A DNA stretch of 64,000 nucleotides from Xenoacremonium recifei (Eukaryota > Ascomycota > Sordariomycetes > Hypocreales > Nectriaceae). The notes beneath the pieces are model-generated. The model searched no databases. It was not told the origin of the DNA and worked only from the letters and a program-made list of their open reading frames with translations. The translations under genes were made by a program, and so were the position numbers. Of the stretch, positions 58,198 through 64,000 are shown one piece after another; positions within the stretch are counted from its first letter, which is position 1, and every line of letters begins with the position of its first letter. The stretch is from positions 1 through 64,000 of the forward strand of contig WOFQ01000025.1 of assembly GCA_012184525.1 (NCBI GenBank). The letters are read 5' to 3'.

Positions 58198-59980
58198 ATG
58201 GTCAGCACAACGCACAGCCACCGAATAATTCAATTGAATGTAGACAGGCTACGATAACCATTTGCGGCCAAGTCATAATTTAAGTTCACATCTTTCGTGA
58301 TCTTGAGTTCCAGCTCCAGAAACTGACTGAAGCCTTTTGGCTGCAAAACTGAAATCTATATTTTCAACATAGCTAATATCAGTTGCATCTATAACAAATA
58401 ATGCCCAGTCCCTAGGTCGATGGATTTCAAGCCCTTTATCGACTCCGGGCTATAAACCTGGATTAGCCACCATTAAGTAAGTATCTCTACATTTTGACTT
58501 CTTTCAGACGCCCCAAGTCTCGATCTAGAAAGTTAGCTGCTGCGCCTTACAGATCGACTTTCTCGGCGCGCTTGAGAAAAATGTTTTACTGTTTTAATCA
58601 AAAGGACGCTAAGGACCAAATTGTTCGGTTCATTTTGAAGTTGTCTACAACCTGTATCCTCACATACCACAGTGAGCCTTTATAAAACCCGGTTCTGTGC
58701 TCTGAGCGTTTCCAGGCTCCATGCGCGTTATGGTTAACCGTCGTCTTACTGCTCTTTTTCAAGATTCCGGGATATAAAGTTCGTTGACAGACTCTAAAGA
58801 CAGTTGTCCAATATGAGGAAGCCATCAGCTTTACGAGAGGCTGCACTTAGTGCTTTCGGCTTCAAGACCGTCTCTGCAATGGATCCTGAGCTCAAATCCA
58901 AAGGTTACGGAGAAATTATACCTGCATAGATGTCCTCGATTCCGACTTAACGATCAATGTATCAGGGAGCATCTGCAAGATGACTTCAAGACCTACGAAA
59001 TTAACTCTTCTTCTCCAATCCCTAGCTCGTCGTCACGCAGAATAGTGCGCATATATCGCTCTTCACGATCTAGATCGTGCGAGGTCGCAACATTGTCATC
59101 ACTAAATAGCCAAGGTTGTATCTCATTTAGGATTACGATTAGACCTCATTAAGACATTTCTGATTTATCTCTTTACCGGGATGACTATGTCCTGTCAGCC
59201 TCTTCCACGATAGAAAGGTTCTCCAAGAGGACATAAAGCGCTCCGTACTTAGCCTTCTCCTATCGTGTTTCTATCTTATCCGGCACAAGTCCGACTTCAG
59301 AATTGTACAAGACTCAAGTGTTCGCCTTACCCCCAAGAAATAACTCATTTGCACAGTCCTGTCGCTTCACAGAATGGTGCAGAGCCCCTGACGACATGGT
59401 TTCTCGGCGCTATTACTTCGGACAATTCCGGCTCACAAGACTGAACTTCTAGAGCAAGGTATTCCTCCGATGGTTTAATTATACCGATATAGATCCGCAT
59501 TATAGCGCAAATACTACACGCTAATACGGTTCAGTGTCGTTCGTCCTTGCTGTTCTTTCGGTCTTCTTGGGCTCTGTACAGGCCATTTTATCAGCCGATG
59601 GACTTGATGGGAACAAAGATCACGATAGTTATGAAGGCTGTCGTCGATTCTCTCAGTTTGTTCTATACTTTGTCGCAGCCACATTGGGATCCATTATGGT
59701 TCTTTTGTCGATAATGTTCCGACGAGAATTTGTATTTGCCACAATAGACTTGATAAAGAAGTCCTTATGCCATGGTAGTAGAGTGTGGGATGATAAGAGC
59801 TAGGGATACTCCTTGCAAACTTTCTGAGTAGTAGAATAAACCAAAGCCAAGGATAGTCTGAAAAGGACTGTTATGCTGCTGCTCAGACTAAGCAGGCCGG
59901 GAAAAGGACATATGATGCAGTTTCACAAGTGATGAATACCGTGCTCAGCCACACTCAATCTTCCATATTGACAAAAATTG
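58198..59980. other. Region with possible gene remnants
   Basis: AT-rich, with two short stretches of coding character: 58813-58926 on the plus strand (38 codons, ALREAALSAFGFKTVSAMDPELK-like) and the two-helix frame at 59534-59803. Stops and frame changes separate them, which suggests a decayed gene. Confidence 0.35.
59534..59803 (+). pseudogene. Two-helix C-terminal remnant of a membrane protein
   Basis: An 89-residue frame contains two hydrophobic helices (SFVLAVLSVFLGSVQAIL and FVLYFVAATLGSIMVLLSIMF) separated by a charged loop and followed by a short basic tail. This resembles the C-terminal membrane segment of several large fungal proteins I have seen, but upstream sequence has many stops. 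It is either the last exon of an intron-rich gene I cannot assemble or a remnant. Confidence 0.3.
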
Positions 59981-62900
59981 CTAGGTCTCTCGCCATAGGT
60001 CTTCAGGCCTCAACCCACATTTTCCCTTCTCCCAATATTCTTCGTTGGAAACTAATTGGTGTCTTGCTTCCCGAATTGCGTCCCGGAAAGTCTCGGGATT
60101 CTCCAGCTTAAATTTCCATGAATTAGACCCAAGATTGATGTGAATTTCGTCCGCGTCCGTGATATACATGTTTTCTGGCTGGTCCGACTCCCAGGGCGTC
60201 TCTACCGCATCTAGGAGTGCATTGAAAAAACGAATGACAAAGTCATGACTGACGAAACATGACGCCAATGTCTCCTCGCTGCAATGCACCATGATAGGCC
60301 AAGGATCTAAACTTTTCTTCCGCGCGCTTGGTGTCGCGGAAACCCACACCAGCATCCTCTTCAACGTCGACTGTGGCGGAATCACATTCCGGGGTAGACA
60401 TTGCCGATACAGGATATATAACACTTTCCCCTCAGTCTTTGGATGATCCAGAAATAAGGAAAGAGTTGGCATGACTTTTCTCCATATTGCCTCACCAAAT
60501 TTTAGCATAGCTAGAGTGTCCAAAGTTTCCAGAGTGTTAGGTAGGATCTCCTGATCATTTGCAACGAGCAATTTGAGCAAGCGGTCAAGAATGAAAGAGT
60601 GGTCGAGGCTGACGGGGTTTCGACGCATCTGCTCTTTTAGCACCTCTCCGGCCGCTTGTCTGATTCCTTTGCTTTCGTCGCTCAGAAGATCCAGAATTGG
60701 GCCCAGTAGTGATTTTTCTGAGAGCTGTTGCCTCTCGAGGATTTCTAGACTCTTGGCTCGGACCAATTCAACCACGTTCTTTTGCTTTGATATGTGCACT
60801 AATGCCGGGACTGTCGCGTCTGGTAAAATATCCCCTAGCGTCTCGAGTATGGAACAAAGATCTATAGTATGTGACAGAATTTCTGTATCCTCATCCGGGT
60901 TTTGCAGTAATTGTGTGACAATTTCCATTACTTCTGAAGGCTGTAAACTAGGGATGTAAGAGGGGTGTTTGAAAAAGAGCTCAATGGTAGCCAACTGAAT
61001 TTTCTTGGTCCCATTTCGGAAATTGGGCAACAGTGTCGGCACAATCGCATGATGCAATGCACGCTGTTCGCGCAGGACGTCCAAAGCACTAAGCGCTACA
61101 GACACATCGTCTTTTTGTGATAGCTCTGCAATCGCATTCTGAAATGGCGGGTGTAAATATTTATTCCTCCGCAGTTCGCTGCAAACCATCAGGCAAAGTT
61201 CGCTGCTCAGACCGCTGAACATGTGCTCCGGAGTATTGTAGGCCTGGTCATTTTGAAACTTTCGGCGACCCAACGCGAGAAAGGCCCATAATCTGACTTT
61301 GGTGTGCGAGCTGTAAAGACAGACTGAAATTATGTCCAATATGGCGGCAGGAAGGTTGTACTGCGTACTTAAAATGTAAGAAGCTCTCTGTTTGACCCCT
61401 TCTTCTTTGTGTGCAAGTAGCCTTACGAAAACTAGCAAGGTCGATTCGTCAAAGTTTCGCACACTTTGGAAAGGCAATAGACCGTCCTCTTTGAGTGAGT
61501 CTAAATCTTTGAGTCTTGCCAACAAGCGTTCCAGGATGTCAGGAGCAAAAGAATTTCTAAATCCAATGATGCCGCGAGTAACCTTTCGAGTAGTCGGATT
61601 ATCGTCGTCCAAAAGCGGCAGAATTGTGCGTACAATGGATTCTGATGGTCGAAGGCACCATTTCTTGTGGAAATTGTCGAGAAGGTGAGCATGTGTCACC
61701 GTCGCAACAGAGCGAAATGCTACGGTAAAGAGCATAGCTTCGTCGGGGGGGATTTGCTGCGAAGCCAAAGCTGAGAACGTTACCCAGCGGGCCCAAATGT
61801 TCTCACGTGTGTCCAAAGACCTAATAAGAGAGCGTAGAACGGTTGCTGGCAGAACTTCTTGCTTCTGCAAGACCGCAGCTATAGCTGGCATTATACGGTA
61901 ATTGTTGTTTTGCATCCAGATTCGAATTGTGAGAGCTTCCAGAACAGTTTCAGGCAGGTCACACCTGCATCTCTGGAGCAAGCGCAATGCAGCTTGCCGA
62001 ACATCCGCATTCGTACAGAATTTCTTATCAAAGAGCTGCAAAACATTCCAAAACGCTTCTTGCGGCAATTGGCTATACCTTCGTAAAAAATCAATGGCGC
62101 ATAGTTGGAGATCACCGTGCTCGTCCCAGATAAAAGAGGCAACATTTTGAAGTTGCCCTCTCGTGAAGTGCGTCATAAAATCCGTCGGGAAGTATGTTGG
62201 ACAGTCTGTCGAGGAGTCTGTCAAAATGTCTGTTGAGTGATCTGTCGAAACGTCTCTCAAGTCGTCTGTCGAAAAGTCTCTCAAGTCGTCTGTCGAAACG
62301 TCTCTAAAGAATTCTGTGTATGCCGAAAGAATCAAGGCGGCTCGCCGGACTTCCCAATCCTCATCTTCGAGTTGCACAATGACCAGCCTAAAGACCTCTT
62401 CCGATAGAAAGAATTGGGCATTCAAAATCTTCATAGCAGCAAGTCGAATGCCCCTGTCGTGGTGCCTGAGCTGATCTAAAACATGTTTCAGTGAATCCTC
62501 AGGTAGATGACGATCTCTCAACAAAGCGGAAGCACGAGACCGCATATTTGGACTACTAGGGTCCTCGATTTCCGCAAGTAACAAATGGAATAACCCATGT
62601 GATAGTGGCGTCCCTAAAAACCTGCGCACGTCGGAAGATGCATTGGCCATCAGGAAGACAGCCCTTTCACAGGGAGGCTCGTGAAAATCACCTTCTCGCA
62701 AACTGGCTCGCAAGAATCTGAAAGCTTCCCAGTCGGATAGTTTATTCTCCAACTCTTGTCGTGGCATCCTCTCATCTGTTTCTGTCAAGCATCGCCTGAC
62801 CAATTTTTGGTGTTGAATGCCGAGGAGGTCGAGGGGTTCACTATTAAGCAAGGAGAAAAATCCCTCGGCTCGCCCAATATCCAGAAGTCCGCTTACGAAA

Positions 62901-64000
62901 CGCCAGAAAACCGCGTAGGATGGTGAGTATTTATTTCCGGATACAAAGGCGCTCGGTTCAAGGTTGTCCCATGTATTAGATTCTGGCCGAAGATACTTAA
63001 GCGGCTCTCCAGCAGTCCACTGATGTACGAAATACCGAGCTGCGAAATACTCCTGGAACGTCAAATGTATAAAGTGATAGCTTTTTTGGTCTTCAAATGA
63101 TCTGTGAGAGGGATCTGAGGTCCGTAAGAATGACAGGCTTGGAAGTTTTCGTCCCGACGGCTCATCGCTTGGGGCATATCCGTGGTACCGATACACGCGA
63201 TTCCGGAATTCGGCATTGAAGTCCAACGTGCCCGAATAGAGCCCAGTAAATGCAAGGGACTCCAGAAGATTTCGTTCAGCAGAGAAATGCCGCCCAATCT
63301 CAAAATCCCCCATACCTTTGACGTCGATCTCGGCTTCGAAGTCACGCCGGTCAAGATCTTTTCTCCACAACTTCAGTTCCATGGCTCTATAAAGTTGTGA
63401 CATGGTTTTGATATGATTTTGCGCACTCCAGTCGTCCCAAGTGTAGCATAAAGCGTCAAGTTGAATTGGAATCTTGACAAGGTCCTGCACTACCTCATTT
63501 CTTTTTAGAAACTCATCAATGCTGTCGGAAGATCCAGGAGTTACCGTCTTGATATACAGCGTAACCTGGTTCGAGGAGAATCCCGTGACTTCCAATTCCA
63601 TATCGACGACAATAAGGCCAGTTGGAACAACGATGTGAGGGCGCGAGGTGAGGATGATATTCGGCTGCGAAGTGAGGTACCTCAACAGCGAGTGCAATCT
63701 ATTACCATCTTTCAAAGCTTGGTATATCTCGTCCAGCCCGTCGAGGACAAGAAGAGTCCGTTGGAATCTTTCACATTCCAATGCTTTCAGCATCCGGGAA
63801 GCGAGTTCTTTGCCGTCTGTTTGTTGAGGGAAATATTCTCGCTCCAGGAGCTCCTTGATGTCTTTGATGCCATGTAGCCGTCGAAGTGGAAGCCATAGAA
63901 CACGATCGAACAGGTCTTTCCATTGGCCAGAGTGAATAAAATCATAGACAATCTTCTTGCAGAGCGTGCTTTTACCCACCCCCGCGGACCCGCGTATCAA
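59981..64000 (-). CDS. NLR-like protein: NACHT NTPase with HEAT repeats (5' end beyond window)
   Basis: One uninterrupted frame of 1339 residues runs off the right edge, so the N-terminal effector domain is not visible. The NACHT core starts at once: Walker A GSAGVGKST, Walker B LLVLDGLDEI (visible residues 83-92), and the sensor TSRPH (119-122). The winged-helix FIHLTFQEYFAARYF follows near residue 345. From about 480 to 1200 there are HEAT-type helical repeats (LRHHDRGIRLAAMKIL, LEDEDWEVRRAALIL and similar), and then a short C-terminal cap. In fungi such STAND proteins sense non-self and trigger heterokaryon incompatibility or cell death. A Ser-Thr-Asp-rich insert near residues 565-610 is encoded by a tandem repeat. 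The stop at 59981 is clear. Confidence 0.9.
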   Translation of the reverse strand: MIRGSAGVGKSTLCKKIVYDFIHSGQWKDLFDRVLWLPLRRLHGIKDIKELLEREYFPQQTDGKELASRMLKALECERFQRTLLVLDGLDEIYQALKDGNRLHSLLRYLTSQPNIILTSRPHIVVPTGLIVVDMELEVTGFSSNQVTLYIKTVTPGSSDSIDEFLKRNEVVQDLVKIPIQLDALCYTWDDWSAQNHIKTMSQLYRAMELKLWRKDLDRRDFEAEIDVKGMGDFEIGRHFSAERNLLESLAFTGLYSGTLDFNAEFRNRVYRYHGYAPSDEPSGRKLPSLSFLRTSDPSHRSFEDQKSYHFIHLTFQEYFAARYFVHQWTAGEPLKYLRPESNTWDNLEPSAFVSGNKYSPSYAVFWRFVSGLLDIGRAEGFFSLLNSEPLDLLGIQHQKLVRRCLTETDERMPRQELENKLSDWEAFRFLRASLREGDFHEPPCERAVFLMANASSDVRRFLGTPLSHGLFHLLLAEIEDPSSPNMRSRASALLRDRHLPEDSLKHVLDQLRHHDRGIRLAAMKILNAQFFLSEEVFRLVIVQLEDEDWEVRRAALILSAYTEFFRDVSTDDLRDFSTDDLRDVSTDHSTDILTDSSTDCPTYFPTDFMTHFTRGQLQNVASFIWDEHGDLQLCAIDFLRRYSQLPQEAFWNVLQLFDKKFCTNADVRQAALRLLQRCRCDLPETVLEALTIRIWMQNNNYRIMPAIAAVLQKQEVLPATVLRSLIRSLDTRENIWARWVTFSALASQQIPPDEAMLFTVAFRSVATVTHAHLLDNFHKKWCLRPSESIVRTILPLLDDDNPTTRKVTRGIIGFRNSFAPDILERLLARLKDLDSLKEDGLLPFQSVRNFDESTLLVFVRLLAHKEEGVKQRASYILSTQYNLPAAILDIISVCLYSSHTKVRLWAFLALGRRKFQNDQAYNTPEHMFSGLSSELCLMVCSELRRNKYLHPPFQNAIAELSQKDDVSVALSALDVLREQRALHHAIVPTLLPNFRNGTKKIQLATIELFFKHPSYIPSLQPSEVMEIVTQLLQNPDEDTEILSHTIDLCSILETLGDILPDATVPALVHISKQKNVVELVRAKSLEILERQQLSEKSLLGPILDLLSDESKGIRQAAGEVLKEQMRRNPVSLDHSFILDRLLKLLVANDQEILPNTLETLDTLAMLKFGEAIWRKVMPTLSLFLDHPKTEGKVLYILYRQCLPRNVIPPQSTLKRMLVWVSATPSARKKSLDPWPIMVHCSEETLASCFVSHDFVIRFFNALLDAVETPWESDQPENMYITDADEIHINLGSNSWKFKLENPETFRDAIREARHQLVSNEEYWEKGKCGLRPEDLWRET
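62183..62312 (-). repeat. 12/24-base tandem repeat inside the NLR coding sequence
   Basis: Three nearly perfect 24-base units (plus strand TCTGTCGAAAMGTCTCTCAA plus GTCG) at 62241-62264, 62265-62288 and 62289-62312 encode D-[VF]-STDDLR. Diverged 12-base units on the left encode further S-T-D-x steps. The array interrupts the HEAT region. Confidence 0.8.

Noticed and set aside
1..64000. CRISPR arrays, bacterial operon signals, phage elements
   Set aside because: The sequence is clearly spliced fungal nuclear DNA; no such elements were seen.

Overview
The window looks like nuclear DNA of a filamentous ascomycete, most likely a Sordariomycete and possibly Hypocreales. Genes are interrupted by short introns of about 47-100 bases with GT..AG ends and CTRAY-type branch sites. 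Gene content is typical of that group: two Zn2Cys6 regulators, a PTH11-like seven-helix receptor, an ENA sodium ATPase, a GPI-anchored glucanase and a NACHT-type NLR. I joined exons by hand from reading frame, splice signals and remembered family conservation. No search or alignment was run.

Layout. 0-6.6 kb: a membrane-anchored unknown protein, a small helical unknown, a gene-poor stretch and a one-helix microprotein. 7-18 kb: mostly housekeeping. A GH128 cell-wall glucanase, peroxisomal 3-ketoacyl-CoA thiolase (PTS2, two CCTCGG boxes in its promoter), a SulP anion transporter with STAS domain, an alpha/beta hydrolase and CDP-diacylglycerol synthase. 18-22.6 kb: a gene desert. 22.7-31 kb: a maltose-type sugar permease with a cluster of CreA-like sites, the ATR-interacting checkpoint protein (ATRIP/UvsD/Rad26), and an ENA P-type ATPase convergent with it.

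33-45 kb: a FarA/CTF1-like Zn2Cys6 regulator, a carboxymuconolactone-decarboxylase-family protein, an unknown protein divergent from a 1360-residue helical-repeat protein with a caspase-like CHAT protease domain, pyrroline-5-carboxylate reductase, and a DUF899 thioredoxin-like protein. 47-58 kb: a seven-helix receptor-like protein, then what reads as a proline catabolism cluster: Zn2Cys6 regulator, mitochondrial proline dehydrogenase, RidA-type deaminase and a proline-permease-like transporter. Four copies of an inverted CGG-N9-CCG motif lie in the two promoter regions of that cluster and are a candidate operator for its regulator. The permease frame carries an in-frame TGA. P5C dehydrogenase is not in the window. 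60-64 kb: a NACHT-HEAT NLR-like gene running off the right edge, with a tandem repeat inside its coding sequence.

The most interesting items are the proline cluster with its repeated operator and interrupted permease, the CHAT protease gene with its divergent partner, and the NLR with its internal repeat.
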